Of a stretch of 64,000 nt of DNA, positions 34,848 to 44,284 are shown piece by piece. Origin of the DNA: Bacilli bacterium (GTDB lineage: Bacteria > Bacillota_I > Bacilli_A > RF39 > UBA660). Both the position numbers and the translations under genes were made by a program. The stretch is taken from positions 1-64,000 of the forward strand of contig CAADWX010000005.1 of the NCBI GenBank assembly GCA_900752905.1. Reading direction: 5' to 3'. The notes beneath the pieces are model-generated. The model was given only the letters and a program-made list of their open reading frames with translations, was not told the DNA's origin and made no database searches. Position 1 is the stretch's first letter, and each line of letters begins with the position of its first letter.

Positions 34848-35291
34848 ATGAATAATAATGAATATTTTTTCAATAAATATGCTATAGAAGATTTAAATAA
34901 CTTTGGTATTTTACAGAATAATATGATGAGTAATATTAATTTATATCAGCAAAAAGAAGGTTTTGAAAAAGGGAATTTGTTTCCAAGTTTATATGAACAA
35001 TACAAAAATTATAGCCCAGCAAATTTGATTGCTAGAACAGAACAAGAAAGAATGTTTTTTGAACTATCAAGTCTATGTTTTGTGGCACATGAACTTAATT
35101 TATATTTAGATATTTATCCAAATAATTTACAAATGATTCAATTGTTTAATGATTATAGAAAGCAAGCAGACGAATTAAAACGTGATTATGAAAATAAATA
35201 TGGTGTAATAAATATAACTAGTTCAGCACTTGAACAATCACCTTTTGCTTGGGTAGAACAACCTTGGCCATGGGAAGGAATGGTGGGATAA
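34848..35291 (+). CDS. cotJB: CotJA-CotJB fused spore coat protein
   Basis: A 147-residue protein. Residues 41-52 read KGNLFPSLYEQY, which corresponds to the CotJA core KGTLWPALYDPY of Bacillus. From about 65 on it is CotJB: FELSSLCFVAHELNLYLDIYP, YENKYG and the C-terminal WVEQPWPWEG. Separate cotJA and cotJB genes are the rule, so this looks like a fusion. GAGGAGG precedes the ATG. cotJC starts immediately after the stop codon. Confidence 0.85.
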   Translation: MNNNEYFFNKYAIEDLNNFGILQNNMMSNINLYQQKEGFEKGNLFPSLYEQYKNYSPANLIARTEQERMFFELSSLCFVAHELNLYLDIYPNNLQMIQLFNDYRKQADELKRDYENKYGVINITSSALEQSPFAWVEQPWPWEGMVG

Positions 35292-35852
35292 ATGTGGGCT
35301 TATGAAAAAAGATTACAATATCCAGTAAATATTAAGAAAAAAGACTTAAAAATGGCAAAATATATAATAACTCAATATGGAGGTGCTAATGGGGAACTTG
35401 CAGCGGCTTTAAGATATTTAAACCAAAGATATACAATGCCAGATAATAGGGGTAAGGCATTACTTACTGATATAGGTACAGAGGAACTTGCACATATAGA
35501 AATGATATCAACAATGTTATATCAACTTACCAAGGACGCTAGCTTGGAAGAATTAAAAGAAGCAGGTCTTGATACACACTACGCAGAACATAGTAATTCC
35601 TTGTATCCAACAGATGCGTCAGGTGTTCCTTTTACAGTTGCATATTTTGCAGCAACAGGAGATCCACTTGCTGATTTAATGGAAGACATGGCAGCTGAGC
35701 AAAAAGCAAGAGCTGTATATGAAAATTTAATTGATTTAGCTGAAGATCCAGATGTTATAGGGCCTCTACTTTGGTTAAGGCAAAGAGAAGTAGTTCATTT
35801 TGCAAGATTTAAAGAATTATATGAGTATTATAAAGAAAATTTAAACAATTAA
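35292..35852 (+). CDS. cotJC: CotJC, manganese-catalase-like spore coat protein
   Basis: The 186-residue protein begins MWAYEKRLQYPV and has the ferritin-like four-helix fold of Mn catalases, with ligand-type motifs GELAAALRYLNQRY, GTEELAHIEMI, DMAAEQKARAVYENLI and REVVHFARF. In Bacillus CotJC is assembled with CotJA into inner coat layers. It begins on the base after the CotJB stop, with ribosome site GGAAGGAATGG inside that gene. Confidence 0.95.
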   Translation: MWAYEKRLQYPVNIKKKDLKMAKYIITQYGGANGELAAALRYLNQRYTMPDNRGKALLTDIGTEELAHIEMISTMLYQLTKDASLEELKEAGLDTHYAEHSNSLYPTDASGVPFTVAYFAATGDPLADLMEDMAAEQKARAVYENLIDLAEDPDVIGPLLWLRQREVVHFARFKELYEYYKENLNN

Positions 35853-35858
35853 TTGATT

Positions 35859-35884
35859 ACTGTTAACATTGTTAACAGTTTTTA
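35859..35884. terminator. Bidirectional terminator
   Basis: ACTGTTAAC pairs perfectly with GTTAACAGT over ATT, followed by T on the plus strand. The opposing gene's stop codon overlaps its right end. Confidence 0.75.
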
Positions 35885-36181
35885 TATTTGCTTTTTTAAC
35901 TCATCTACTTCACTTTGTAATGCTCGAATCATTTTTTCTAACATATCAATAGTCTCATCAGTTGTATAATTTCTATTTTCATTTGCATTTTCAGTAATAT
36001 TTCCTCTTTCCATTTGAACCTGTTTATAAAATGCATTAGTACATAATACTTGTGCTATAAGCATAAGCCAATTGCCAAGGGCATTTTGTTCATTAGCTGT
36101 TGTATCATCAATAAGTAAATAACCAACAACTATAGCGCTAAAGGTAAATGCTTTTGGAGGAATATCTGGAATAATATTCAT
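35882..36181 (-). CDS. Hypothetical small protein with hydrophobic N half and coiled-coil end
   Basis: A 99-residue protein (start at ATG 36181, set by AGGAGG) beginning MNIIPDIPPKAFTFSAIVVGYLLI. The N half has two hydrophobic segments; the C half is polar with a heptad-like helix (IDMLEKMIRALQSEVDELKKQI). Not recognised. It lies beside the cotJ operon, but a spore role is only a guess. Confidence 0.65.
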   Translation of the reverse strand: MNIIPDIPPKAFTFSAIVVGYLLIDDTTANEQNALGNWLMLIAQVLCTNAFYKQVQMERGNITENANENRNYTTDETIDMLEKMIRALQSEVDELKKQI

Positions 36182-36252
36182 AAAATCCTCCTTCTTATAA
36201 ATATTATTAATAATAATATTAAAGAAGAACAATTAATTGAATATATATTATT

Positions 36253-36627
36253 ATGGATTTAGAAGAAAGATTTAAAGAAATAAAAATTGAGAATATTATA
36301 TTGATTATATATTATGTATTAATATCTTTTTGCTTATATGCTAATAATGTGGAAAAAAATTACTTTTTAACAGGAAATAATAATTCAAAAGAATTATATA
36401 GAAAATTAAATATTAGTATATTTACAGTTGCTGTTATTATATATCTTTATTTTACATATGATGGTTATAAAGCTCTTAAAAATTTAAATATAAATGATTC
36501 TTTAAAGAAAAAAGATTTAACTAATTTATCATTTATAGGATCTTTTCTTATTTTAATAAGTGGATTTATCTTTCTTTATATAGCATATACAGATGAAGAA
36601 ATAGAAACAGAAATAGCTTTTACTTAG
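36253..36627 (+). CDS. Hypothetical membrane protein, three transmembrane segments
   Basis: A 124-residue protein with hydrophobic segments near 15-32, 53-70 and 90-112. It starts MDLEERFKEIKIENIILIIYY. No family recognised. No ribosome site is visible before the ATG, so either the start differs or translation is weak. Confidence 0.6.
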   Translation: MDLEERFKEIKIENIILIIYYVLISFCLYANNVEKNYFLTGNNNSKELYRKLNISIFTVAVIIYLYFTYDGYKALKNLNINDSLKKKDLTNLSFIGSFLILISGFIFLYIAYTDEEIETEIAFT

Positions 36628-36670
36628 AATAAAAAAAATTATTTAATTCATAATTATAATAGGTGATAAA

Positions 36671-37018
36671 ATGAAAAAAGATTTAATTATAGAATTAATA
36701 TCTAAAACAAATAAAATAGAATTGAATTTAGTAACAAAGGCAATTAATATAATTGAAAGTAATAAATCATTAGTTATAGATGATGTCTTTTTAGCAAATA
36801 CTATCGCGTCAAATATGAAAATATCACCATCAGATGCAGTAAATATAGCTATGAAATATAATAAATTAAAAGATAAAACAGTAGAAGAATTAAAAGAAGA
36901 AATTAATAAAATAGATATTAAAGTAAGTAAAAAAAGTAAGAAGTTTATTATAATAATTTTAATTTTTATAATATTAATTAGTATTATATTACTCATAATG
37001 TTAAATTTATTTAAATAA
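36671..37018 (+). CDS. Hypothetical tail-anchored protein
   Basis: A 115-residue helical, charged protein with one strong C-terminal transmembrane helix (FIIIILIFIILISIILLIML), so probably tail-anchored facing the cytosol. AGGTGAT precedes the ATG. The opposite-strand frame over the same bases is a shadow. Its stop codon directly abuts the CIRCE element. Confidence 0.65.
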   Translation: MKKDLIIELISKTNKIELNLVTKAINIIESNKSLVIDDVFLANTIASNMKISPSDAVNIAMKYNKLKDKTVEELKEEINKIDIKVSKKSKKFIIIILIFIILISIILLIMLNLFK

Positions 37019-37045
37019 TTAGCACTCACACTTGACAAGTGCCAA
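37019..37045 (+). promoter_or_regulatory. CIRCE operator (HrcA binding site)
   Basis: TTAGCACTC, a 9-nt spacer and AAGTGCCAA match the CIRCE consensus TTAGCACTC-N9-GAGTGCTAA with two mismatches in the right arm. It covers the -35 of the clpB promoter, so HrcA binding would block RNA polymerase until heat or unfolding stress. Confidence 0.9.
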
Positions 37046-37059
37046 AATAGTGATATAAT
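37032..37059 (+). promoter_or_regulatory. Heat-shock promoter of clpB-hsp20
   Basis: TTGACA (-35), 16-nt spacer, extended TGA and TATAAT (-10), overlapping the CIRCE element. Confidence 0.85.
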
Positions 37060-37108
37060 TATAACGAATGGAAAAATTCATTCGTTTTATTTATAAAGGA
37101 GGGGTTTT

Positions 37109-39202
37109 ATGAATATTGAACAAGAACAAGATGTACTGGAAAAATATGGTAGAGATATAACTGCCTCAGTAAAAGATGATAAAGTAGATCCTGTTATAGG
37201 ACGTGATGAAGAAATTGCTAGTATAACAAGAATTTTATCAAGAAAAACCAAAAATAATCCAGTTTTAATAGGTGAACCAGGTGTCGGTAAGACTGCTATT
37301 GTAGAAGGTTTAGCACAAAGAATTGTAAAAGGAGATGTTCCAGATAGTTTAAAAAATAAAATTGTTTGGGAACTTGATATGGGTTCTTTAGTAGCTGGAG
37401 CTAAATATAGAGGTGAATTCGAGGAAAGGTTAACTAAAATATTAAAAAGAGTAAAGGAAAGTGAAGGAAAGATTATCATGTTTATAGATGAAATACACAT
37501 GATAGTAGGAACAGGTGCTGAAGGTGCAATGGACGCTGGAAACATGTTAAAACCAATGTTAGCCAGAGGAGAAATACATTGTATTGGAGCAACAACTCTA
37601 AATGAATATAGAAAATATATAGAAAAAGATGGGGCACTTGAACGTCGTTTTCAAAGGGTACAAGTACAAGAACCTAATGTTCAAGATACAATTACTATAT
37701 TAAGAGGTTTGAAGCAAAGATTTGAAGTATTTCATGGAGTCAATATTAAAGACAACGCTTTAGTTGCCGCAGCTGTTTTATCTGATAGATATATAACAGA
37801 TAGATTTTTACCAGATAAAGCAATAGATTTAATAGATGAAGCTTGTGCTACAGTAAAAGTTCAAATGGATTCTGTACCAAGTTCATTAGATAAATTGACA
37901 AGGGAAATAATGAGTCTTCAAATAGAAGAAACATCTTTAAAAAGAGAAAAAGATGAAATATCTAAGAAAAGACTTGATGAAATAAGAAAGAAATTAGAAA
38001 CTTTAAAAGTTCAAGAACAAGCTTTAAGAAAAGATTGGGAAGAAGAGGTTAGAGTAAACAATCTTATAAAAGAAAAGAAAAACTTAATTGCTAAAAATAA
38101 ATTTAAACTAGAAACAGCTGAAAACAATTATGATTTGGATGAGGCAGCAAGACTAAGACATGGAGTTATACCACAACTTGAGCGTGAATTAGAAGAGTTA
38201 AATAAAAATAATAAGTCAGATATATTAAGTGATACAATAGATGAAGAGTCGGTTGCACAAATAATATCAAAATGGACGAATATTCCAATAAGTAAATTGG
38301 TAAGTAGTGAAAAAGAAAAATTATTAAATCTAGAAGAAAATATGAAAAAACGTGTTAAGGGTCAAGATAAAGCAATTAAACTTGTAAGTGATGCAATAAT
38401 TAGGGCAAGAAGTGGCATAAAAGATCCAAATAGACCAATTGGTTCATTTATATTTTTAGGACCAACAGGTGTTGGTAAAACAGAAGTGGCTAAGACTTTA
38501 GCATATGAGCTATTTGATGATGAAAGACACATGATAAGAATTGATATGAGTGAATACATGGAAAGCTTTTCAGTATCTAGATTAGTTGGAGCGCCTCCAG
38601 GATATGTTGGATATGATGAAGGTGGACAATTAACAGAAGCAGTAAGAAGAAATCCATATAGTATTGTTTTATTTGATGAAATAGAAAAGGCTCATAAAGA
38701 TGTATTTAATATATTACTTCAAATATTAGATGATGGTAGAATAACAGATTCACAAGGAAGAACAGTTGATTTTAAAAATACAATTATAATAATGACTTCA
38801 AATCTTGGAAGTGATTATATTTTAGATAATAAAGAAAATAAAGATGAATTGATTAATCAAGAATTAAGAAAGACATTTAAACCTGAATTTTTAAATAGGG
38901 TTGATGAAATTATTACATTTAATTCTTTATCTAAAGATGTAGTATATGAAATTCTTGATAAAATTATAAAAAATATAGAAGATAGATTAAGTGATAAAGA
39001 TATTCACATAAATATAACAGAAGATGCTAAAAAATATATAATAGATAATTCATATGATGAATTTTATGGGGCTAGACCTATTAAAAGATATGTAAGTGAA
39101 AATATAGAAACTTTAATAGCTAGAAGCATTATAGAAAATAAAATTAAGTTTTCGAGTACAATAAATATAGATGTTGAGAATAATCATTTAGTCATAAAAT
39201 AA
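37109..39202 (+). CDS. clpB: ClpB disaggregase lacking the N domain
   Basis: ClpB is a hexameric two-ring AAA+ machine that rescues aggregated proteins with DnaK and small heat-shock proteins. The 697-residue protein starts just before NBD1 ([26 protein letters not shown]), so the usual roughly 150-residue N domain is missing. NBD1 has GEPGVGKTA; the ClpB-type coiled-coil middle domain spans about 265-390; NBD2 has GPTGVGKTE. No ClpP-binding loop is seen. GGAGGGG sets the ATG. CIRCE upstream indicates HrcA control. Confidence 0.93.
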   Translation: MNIEQEQDVLEKYGRDITASVKDDKVDPVIGRDEEIASITRILSRKTKNNPVLIGEPGVGKTAIVEGLAQRIVKGDVPDSLKNKIVWELDMGSLVAGAKYRGEFEERLTKILKRVKESEGKIIMFIDEIHMIVGTGAEGAMDAGNMLKPMLARGEIHCIGATTLNEYRKYIEKDGALERRFQRVQVQEPNVQDTITILRGLKQRFEVFHGVNIKDNALVAAAVLSDRYITDRFLPDKAIDLIDEACATVKVQMDSVPSSLDKLTREIMSLQIEETSLKREKDEISKKRLDEIRKKLETLKVQEQALRKDWEEEVRVNNLIKEKKNLIAKNKFKLETAENNYDLDEAARLRHGVIPQLERELEELNKNNKSDILSDTIDEESVAQIISKWTNIPISKLVSSEKEKLLNLEENMKKRVKGQDKAIKLVSDAIIRARSGIKDPNRPIGSFIFLGPTGVGKTEVAKTLAYELFDDERHMIRIDMSEYMESFSVSRLVGAPPGYVGYDEGGQLTEAVRRNPYSIVLFDEIEKAHKDVFNILLQILDDGRITDSQGRTVDFKNTIIIMTSNLGSDYILDNKENKDELINQELRKTFKPEFLNRVDEIITFNSLSKDVVYEILDKIIKNIEDRLSDKDIHINITEDAKKYIIDNSYDEFYGARPIKRYVSENIETLIARSIIENKIKFSSTINIDVENNHLVIK

Positions 39203-39238
39203 AAATAATAAAACATAATAATATATGGAGGGAATAAA

Positions 39239-39646
39239 ATGTTACCAAGATTAAGTAGAATAAATTTTTTTGATGATATCTTTGATGATTCTTTATTAAA
39301 AAAAGAAAGAAATTTAATGAAAACAGACATAAAAGAAACAGAAGATGAATATATACTGGAGATAGATATTCCTGGTTGTAAAAAAGAAAATATAAAGATT
39401 GATTTAGAACAAGGATATTTAAATGTAAAAGCAGAAGTATTAAAAAATACTGGTACTACTTCTGATACTTATATTCATAAAGAAAGATTTAGTGGATCAT
39501 GTCAAAGAAGTTATTATATAGGTAATAATATAAATGAAGATGATATAAAAGCTTCATTTATCAATGGAATACTAGAAATTCATATTCCTAAAAAAACTGA
39601 AAACGAAGATAATCAATTAAAAAAATATATTGAAATTAAAGACTAA
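39239..39646 (+). CDS. hsp20: Hsp20/alpha-crystallin small heat-shock protein
   Basis: A 135-residue holdase with the alpha-crystallin domain: TDIKETEDEYILEIDIPGCKK, SYYIGNNINEDDIKASFINGILEIHIPK. It binds unfolding proteins for later rescue by ClpB/DnaK. GGAGGG precedes the ATG. The 36-nt gap after clpB contains no terminator, so the two are co-induced from the CIRCE promoter. Confidence 0.95.
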   Translation: MLPRLSRINFFDDIFDDSLLKKERNLMKTDIKETEDEYILEIDIPGCKKENIKIDLEQGYLNVKAEVLKNTGTTSDTYIHKERFSGSCQRSYYIGNNINEDDIKASFINGILEIHIPKKTENEDNQLKKYIEIKD

Positions 39647-39669
39647 AAACATCATAATGATGTTTTTTT
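39645..39669 (+). terminator. Terminator after hsp20
   Basis: AAAAACATCA pairs with TGATGTTTTT over TAA, with more T following. Confidence 0.8.
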
Positions 39670-39726
39670 CTTATTTTATATGTGCTAAAATATATATGTA
39701 GTTATCTATATAAAAGGAGGTATTCC

Positions 39727-40695
39727 ATGAACATAAAAATAATTATTCCATCTTATAATCCAAAAGATAAATTAATAGATTTAGTAAATGAATTAATTAA
39801 AAATAATTTTGATAATATTTTAATTATAGATGATGGAAGTGATACAGAATCTAAAAAAATATATAGTAAAATACCTAAAAAAGTTAAAATAATATATCAT
39901 GATAAAAATATGGGTAAAGGATGTGCATTAAAGACAGGTATAGCAACAATTAAAAAAGAAGATGCATTTATCACTGTTGATTCAGATGGTCAACACAAAG
40001 TAAAAGATATATTAAAAATAAAACAACATTTAGAAAAAAATGATGTTGTAATAGGTAAACGTAATTTTAATAAAAAGTCAGTTCCATTTAAAAGTAAATT
40101 AGGTAACAAGATATCTAGAATAATATTTAAATTTATTACTGGAAAAAAATGCCCTGATACTCAATCTGGTTTAAGAGGAATAAATTCTAAATATAAGGAA
40201 TTATGTTTAAATACTGAGGGTAATAGATTTGAATATGAAATGAATATTTTAGAAGAACTTGTAAATAGAAATATTAAAATTGACTATATTGGAATTGAAA
40301 CTGTATATGAAAACAATAATAAAGATACTAATTTTAAATGTATTAAAGATTCTTTTTTAATATATAAAAAACACCTAAAAAATTTATTTATTTCTATCAT
40401 AAAAATATTAATAAGTTTTATATTATTTTTTATATCATATAAATTGTTAAAATACTTGAAAATTACAAGAATAAATAGAATATTTCTATCTACAGTTATT
40501 TCATACTTAATTTACATAAGTAAAAATATGAAAAAAAATCCTAGTAAAAAAATTAGTATATATATAATAGAAATGTGTATAAGTTTTATAATAGTTTATA
40601 AATATAGAAACAGATTAAATCTATTTTTATTAAAACCAATGATAGATATTTTAATATTCATATTATTTAATATAATAAATAGAATTAAAAGATAA
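39727..40695 (+). CDS. Family 2 glycosyltransferase with C-terminal membrane domain
   Basis: A 322-residue protein. The first 220 residues are a GT-A fold dolichol-phosphate-mannose-synthase-like transferase (IIIPSYNPKDKLIDLV, IDDGSDTESK, VDSDGQHK). The rest holds about four hydrophobic helices of GtrA-like character. Such fusions make undecaprenyl-phosphate-linked sugars for surface glycosylation. ATG 39727 is set by AGGAGG. Confidence 0.88.
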   Translation: MNIKIIIPSYNPKDKLIDLVNELIKNNFDNILIIDDGSDTESKKIYSKIPKKVKIIYHDKNMGKGCALKTGIATIKKEDAFITVDSDGQHKVKDILKIKQHLEKNDVVIGKRNFNKKSVPFKSKLGNKISRIIFKFITGKKCPDTQSGLRGINSKYKELCLNTEGNRFEYEMNILEELVNRNIKIDYIGIETVYENNNKDTNFKCIKDSFLIYKKHLKNLFISIIKILISFILFFISYKLLKYLKITRINRIFLSTVISYLIYISKNMKKNPSKKISIYIIEMCISFIIVYKYRNRLNLFLLKPMIDILIFILFNIINRIKR

Positions 40696-40697
40696 AT

Positions 40698-40726
40698 TTG
40701 ATATTGTTATAATATTGTGCTATAAT
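40698..40726 (+). promoter_or_regulatory. Promoter of the relQ-like operon
   Basis: TTGATA (-35), 17-nt spacer, extended TGC and TATAAT (-10). Confidence 0.75.
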
Positions 40727-40755
40727 CAACAATACTTTAAAAGGAGAGAAAATAT

Positions 40756-41409
40756 ATGAATTTTAATATGAATGATATAATGATTCAATCTGAATTCACT
40801 TTAAATATGCTTGAAACAGAATTAAAAATTTTACTTAAAGAATATGAAGTTGAAAATAAACATAATTTAGTTGACCATATGAAATCAAGAATTAAGTCTA
40901 GAGAAAGTATAATAGCTAAATTAGAAAAAAGAGGATACGAAATTACATATGAAAATATTGAAAAACATGTTCATGATAAAGTTGGTATTAGAATAATATG
41001 TCCTTTTTTATCTGATGTAAAGGAAGTTGTAAAAGTAATAAAAGCAAGCGAACAATTTATAATTAAGGAAGAAAAAGACTATATTGCAGCACCAAAGGAA
41101 TCAGGGTATATAAGTTATCATTTAATTATTTTACTTCCTGTTTATTTTTCAGGAAGAACAGAATATAGAGAAGCGGAAATACAAATAAGAACAATGGCAA
41201 TGGATTTCTGGGCAAGTTTAGATCATATGATTAGATATAAATTTGATGAAGATAAAATTCCAAATGAAGTAAAAGATGGTATGTATGAATGTTCAGTAGC
41301 AATTAAAAGCCTAGATGAAAAAATGCTTAATTTTAAAACAAAAAGTAATAATTGTAATGGAATTGGTGGTAATGATGGAGAAGAAAATAGTATTAATAAC
41401 AGGAGCTAG
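40756..41409 (+). CDS. relQ: Small alarmone synthetase (RelQ/YjbM type)
   Basis: A 217-residue (p)ppGpp synthetase-only protein. Motifs: HMKSRIKSRESIIAKL, HVHDKVGIRIICPF, AAPKESGYISYHLI and EIQIRTMAMDFWASLDH, in the order of RelQ/YjbM. No hydrolase, TGS or ACT domain is present. It links nutrient or wall stress to growth arrest. AAGGAGAG precedes the ATG. Its last 35 nt overlap the SDR gene. Confidence 0.92.
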   Translation: MNFNMNDIMIQSEFTLNMLETELKILLKEYEVENKHNLVDHMKSRIKSRESIIAKLEKRGYEITYENIEKHVHDKVGIRIICPFLSDVKEVVKVIKASEQFIIKEEKDYIAAPKESGYISYHLIILLPVYFSGRTEYREAEIQIRTMAMDFWASLDHMIRYKFDEDKIPNEVKDGMYECSVAIKSLDEKMLNFKTKSNNCNGIGGNDGEENSINNRS

Positions 41410-42124
41410 TTCTAAGATAGGAATGTGTATTGCAGAAAAATTAGCTAAATGTAAATATGATTTAGTTCTTAATTATAATACTTCTTTAGAAAAAGCAAAA
41501 AAATTAAGAGAAGAATTAATAAATAAATATAATATTGATGTATTATTAATTAAAGCAGATTTAAGAGAAGAGAATGAAATAAAGAATATAATAGATTGTG
41601 CAATAAATAAATATGGAAGAATAGATATACTTATAAATAATGCTGCAATAGAACATGATAATACATTTGAAAATAAAACAAAAGAAGAATTTATGGATGT
41701 ATTAAATGTTAATCTAATTGCTCCATTTCTTTTAAGCAAATATGCATCAAAATATATGATTAAAAATAAGTATGGAAAAATAATAAATATAGCATCAACT
41801 AATGGAATAGATACTTATTATCCATCAAGCTTAGATTATGATGCTTCTAAAGCTGGTTTAATATCACTTACACATAATCTTGCTATTGAATTAGCACCAT
41901 ATATAACCGTAAATGCAATCGCACCTGGTTGGACAAATACAGATATGAATAAAAACTTAAGTGAAGAGCAAAAGAAAAAAATAAATGAAAGAATTTTGCT
42001 TAATAGATTTGCAAATCCAGATGAAATAGCAAATGTTGTTGCTTTTTTAGCTTCACCTGAGGCATCATATATAAACAATGAAGTAATAAGAGTGGATGGG
42101 GGTAGTTTTAATGACAGCATATGA
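41375..42124 (+). CDS. Short-chain dehydrogenase/reductase (FabG-like)
   Basis: A 249-residue Rossmann-fold oxidoreductase: TGASSKIG nucleotide motif, NNAA, catalytic Ser in NIASTNG and YDASKAG (YxxxK), PGWTNTDM. It resembles 3-oxoacyl-ACP reductase, but it stands outside a fatty-acid cluster, so the substrate is open. The start, ATG 41375 (or 41372), lies inside the relQ end behind GGTGG. The next gene starts 14 nt before its stop. Confidence 0.88.
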   Translation: MEKKIVLITGASSKIGMCIAEKLAKCKYDLVLNYNTSLEKAKKLREELINKYNIDVLLIKADLREENEIKNIIDCAINKYGRIDILINNAAIEHDNTFENKTKEEFMDVLNVNLIAPFLLSKYASKYMIKNKYGKIINIASTNGIDTYYPSSLDYDASKAGLISLTHNLAIELAPYITVNAIAPGWTNTDMNKNLSEEQKKKINERILLNRFANPDEIANVVAFLASPEASYINNEVIRVDGGSFNDSI

Positions 42125-43334
42125 AATAGTAGAAGCATCAGAAAAACAAATAAAAAAACAATTAGAAGAAGTAGATAATTTAGTATTTTATAACAGTAAT
42201 AAAGTATTAAATGCTTTTAAAAAAAATGAAATAAATGAAAGATGTTTTGATTCAACAACAGGGTATGGATATAATGACTTAGGAAGAGAAAAACTAGAAC
42301 AAGTTTATAGTGATATATTTAAATGTGAAGCCGCACTAGTAAGAAGTCAACTGGTATCCGGGTCACATGCCCTTACTGTAGCGCTTTTTTCACAATTAAG
42401 GCCAGGTGATACAATGTTGAGTATCTCTGGACTTCCTTATGATACACTTCATGAAGTAATTGGTATTAAAGAAAATAATAGTTCTTTAAAGTCTTATGGT
42501 ATTAATTATAAACAAATAGATTTAATAAACGATGATTTTGATTATGAAAAAATAAGAGAAGAATTAGAAAATAATAAAATAAAATTGATAGAAATCCAAA
42601 GATCAAAAGGATATTCAACAAGAAAAAGCATTAGCATAGAAAAATTAGAACAAGTCATAAAATTCATAAGACAAATAGACGAAAAGATTATAATTATGGT
42701 TGATAATTGCTACTGTGAATTTGTATCAAAAAAAGAACCTACTGAAGTAGGTGCAGATATAGTAGTGGGATCTCTTATAAAAAATTTAGGTGGGGGTATT
42801 GCTCCAAATGGTGGATATATAGTAGGAAAAGAGAAATTCGTAAATCTTGCTGGAGAAAGATTAACCTTACCAGGGGAAGGAAAAGAAGTAGGACCGACAC
42901 TTGGTATAAATAGAATATTATATCAAGGATTATTTATGGCTCCAAGTACAGTTGGAAATGCATTAAAAACTGCTATACTAACAAGTAAAGTAATGGAAGA
43001 TTTAGGATATAAAGTAGAACCTAAGTATGATGATAATAGAGTAGATATTGTTCAAAATATATATTTTAATGATCCAGATAAACTAATAAAATATTGTGAA
43101 GGTATTCAAAAGGGATCACCTATAGATTCAAATGCACTTCCTATACCAGATGATATGCCAGGATATGATGATAAAATAATAATGGCTGCTGGTACATTTA
43201 CTCAAGGAAGTTCAATTGAATTATCTTGTGATGGTCCACTTAGAAGACCATATATTGCCTATCAACAAGGTTCTTTAACATACGAATATGGTAAGCTTGG
43301 ACTCATAAGTGCTATAGAAAATTTAAGAGGTTAA
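42111..43334 (+). CDS. YnbB/methionine gamma-lyase-like PLP enzyme
   Basis: A 407-residue fold-type I PLP enzyme of the group often called aluminium resistance protein: YNDLGREKLEQVYSDIF, VRSQLVSGSHALTVALF, IMVDNCYCEFV and the PLP Lys in GSLIKNLGGGIAPNGG. Probably acts on a sulfur amino acid; the in vivo reaction is not settled for the family. ATG 42111 is set by GGGGG. It overlaps the SDR gene by 14 nt, giving a tight relQ-SDR-ynbB-small-protein operon. Confidence 0.9.
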   Translation: MTAYEIVEASEKQIKKQLEEVDNLVFYNSNKVLNAFKKNEINERCFDSTTGYGYNDLGREKLEQVYSDIFKCEAALVRSQLVSGSHALTVALFSQLRPGDTMLSISGLPYDTLHEVIGIKENNSSLKSYGINYKQIDLINDDFDYEKIREELENNKIKLIEIQRSKGYSTRKSISIEKLEQVIKFIRQIDEKIIIMVDNCYCEFVSKKEPTEVGADIVVGSLIKNLGGGIAPNGGYIVGKEKFVNLAGERLTLPGEGKEVGPTLGINRILYQGLFMAPSTVGNALKTAILTSKVMEDLGYKVEPKYDDNRVDIVQNIYFNDPDKLIKYCEGIQKGSPIDSNALPIPDDMPGYDDKIIMAAGTFTQGSSIELSCDGPLRRPYIAYQQGSLTYEYGKLGLISAIENLRG

Positions 43335-43335
43335 A

Positions 43336-43578
43336 ATGAATATAGATGATTTTTTTAAGAAGCCTGATTTTTTAAAAAATTATGGTAATAATATATTATT
43401 AAATACTAAAGAATATAATATATTAAAGAAGTATAATATCGATCCAAATAAATATAATAATACTAAGAGTCTAATATTTGATATAGAAAAAATATTAGAA
43501 GATGAAAATATTGAAGAGTTAGATCAAGTATTGATAGATATATCAGAAAGAGATTATTATAGTAACACTAATAAGTGA
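43336..43578 (+). CDS. Hypothetical small soluble protein after ynbB
   Basis: An 80-residue acidic protein, beginning one nt after the ynbB stop behind AAGAGG. It ends LIDISERDYYSNTNK, a motif that looks conserved rather than random. No transmembrane segment. Not recognised; co-transcription with ynbB is certain from spacing. Confidence 0.65.
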   Translation: MNIDDFFKKPDFLKNYGNNILLNTKEYNILKKYNIDPNKYNNTKSLIFDIEKILEDENIEELDQVLIDISERDYYSNTNK

Positions 43579-43582
43579 TAAT

Positions 43583-43611
43583 TTGACAATCATTATGTAT
43601 TATGCTACAAT
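43583..43611 (+). promoter_or_regulatory. Strong promoter for the glucosaminidase-like gene
   Basis: Consensus TTGACA, 17-nt spacer, extended TGC and TACAAT. Confidence 0.75.
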
Positions 43612-43644
43612 TTTTATTGTTGACTTATCAACAAGAGGTGAAAT

Positions 43645-44187
43645 GTGAAAGTAAATCTGAAAGTGGCTATAAGTGTATACGTATGTGTCTTTTTAGGCCT
43701 TACAGCATTTATGGTCAAAAATAGTATAAAAAGTGAAGAAATTGTTGCAATGACATATGAAAGTGGAAATGAAGAAATTATCCCTATAGTGTATGATGGT
43801 ATGACGTTACAAGAATTAGGAGATAAGTTAGAAAGGTCATTAAATTCAACACTAAAAGGACATGGACATGAAATAGCAAAAAAATCAGTTGAACTAGGAC
43901 TTGATCCTTATATCGCAGAAGCAATAATTCTTCAAGAAACAGGGTGTGCTTGGGAATGCAGCACACTTGTAAAAACTAATTATAATATAGGTGGTATGAA
44001 ATCAGGAAAAGGCTATGCAAGATTTAATAGTTTAGATGAAGGAATTGATGCATATTTAAATAACTTGTATTATAATTACTATTCAAAAGGCTTATATACT
44101 CCAGAACAAATGAATAAAAAATATGCAGAAAGTAAAACCTGGAGTGTAAAAGTAAATAAATACATAGAAAAAATAAAAGCAGCATAA
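43645..44187 (+). CDS. Secreted glucosaminidase/lysozyme-like protein
   Basis: A 180-residue protein with an N-terminal signal/anchor helix and a C-terminal lysozyme-like domain (about 70-178): DPYIAEAIILQETGCAWECS with a candidate catalytic Glu, TNYNIGGMK, GYARFNSLDEGIDAYLNNLY and KYAESKTWSVKVNKYI, matching the FlgJ/endo-N-acetylglucosaminidase fold. It probably trims peptidoglycan. Start is GTG 43645, set by AGAGGTG. Confidence 0.82.
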   Translation: MKVNLKVAISVYVCVFLGLTAFMVKNSIKSEEIVAMTYESGNEEIIPIVYDGMTLQELGDKLERSLNSTLKGHGHEIAKKSVELGLDPYIAEAIILQETGCAWECSTLVKTNYNIGGMKSGKGYARFNSLDEGIDAYLNNLYYNYYSKGLYTPEQMNKKYAESKTWSVKVNKYIEKIKAA

Positions 44188-44198
44188 AGCTGTTTTTA
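44175..44198 (+). terminator. Terminator after the glucosaminidase-like gene
   Basis: AAAAGCAGC pairs with GCTGTTTTT (one G-U) over ATAAA. Confidence 0.65.
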
Positions 44199-44284
44199 TG
44201 TGAAAAAAATATGAAATATTAATGCAATACTATACAAAATTATAAATTTAGTGATATAATTGATACTATATGGGAGGTAATAAA

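Noticed and set aside
36643..37038. 131-codon minus-strand frame over the tail-anchored hypothetical gene.
   Set aside because: It is a shadow: no ribosome site, and it would run over the CIRCE operator; the plus-strand gene has a good ribosome site and membrane tail.
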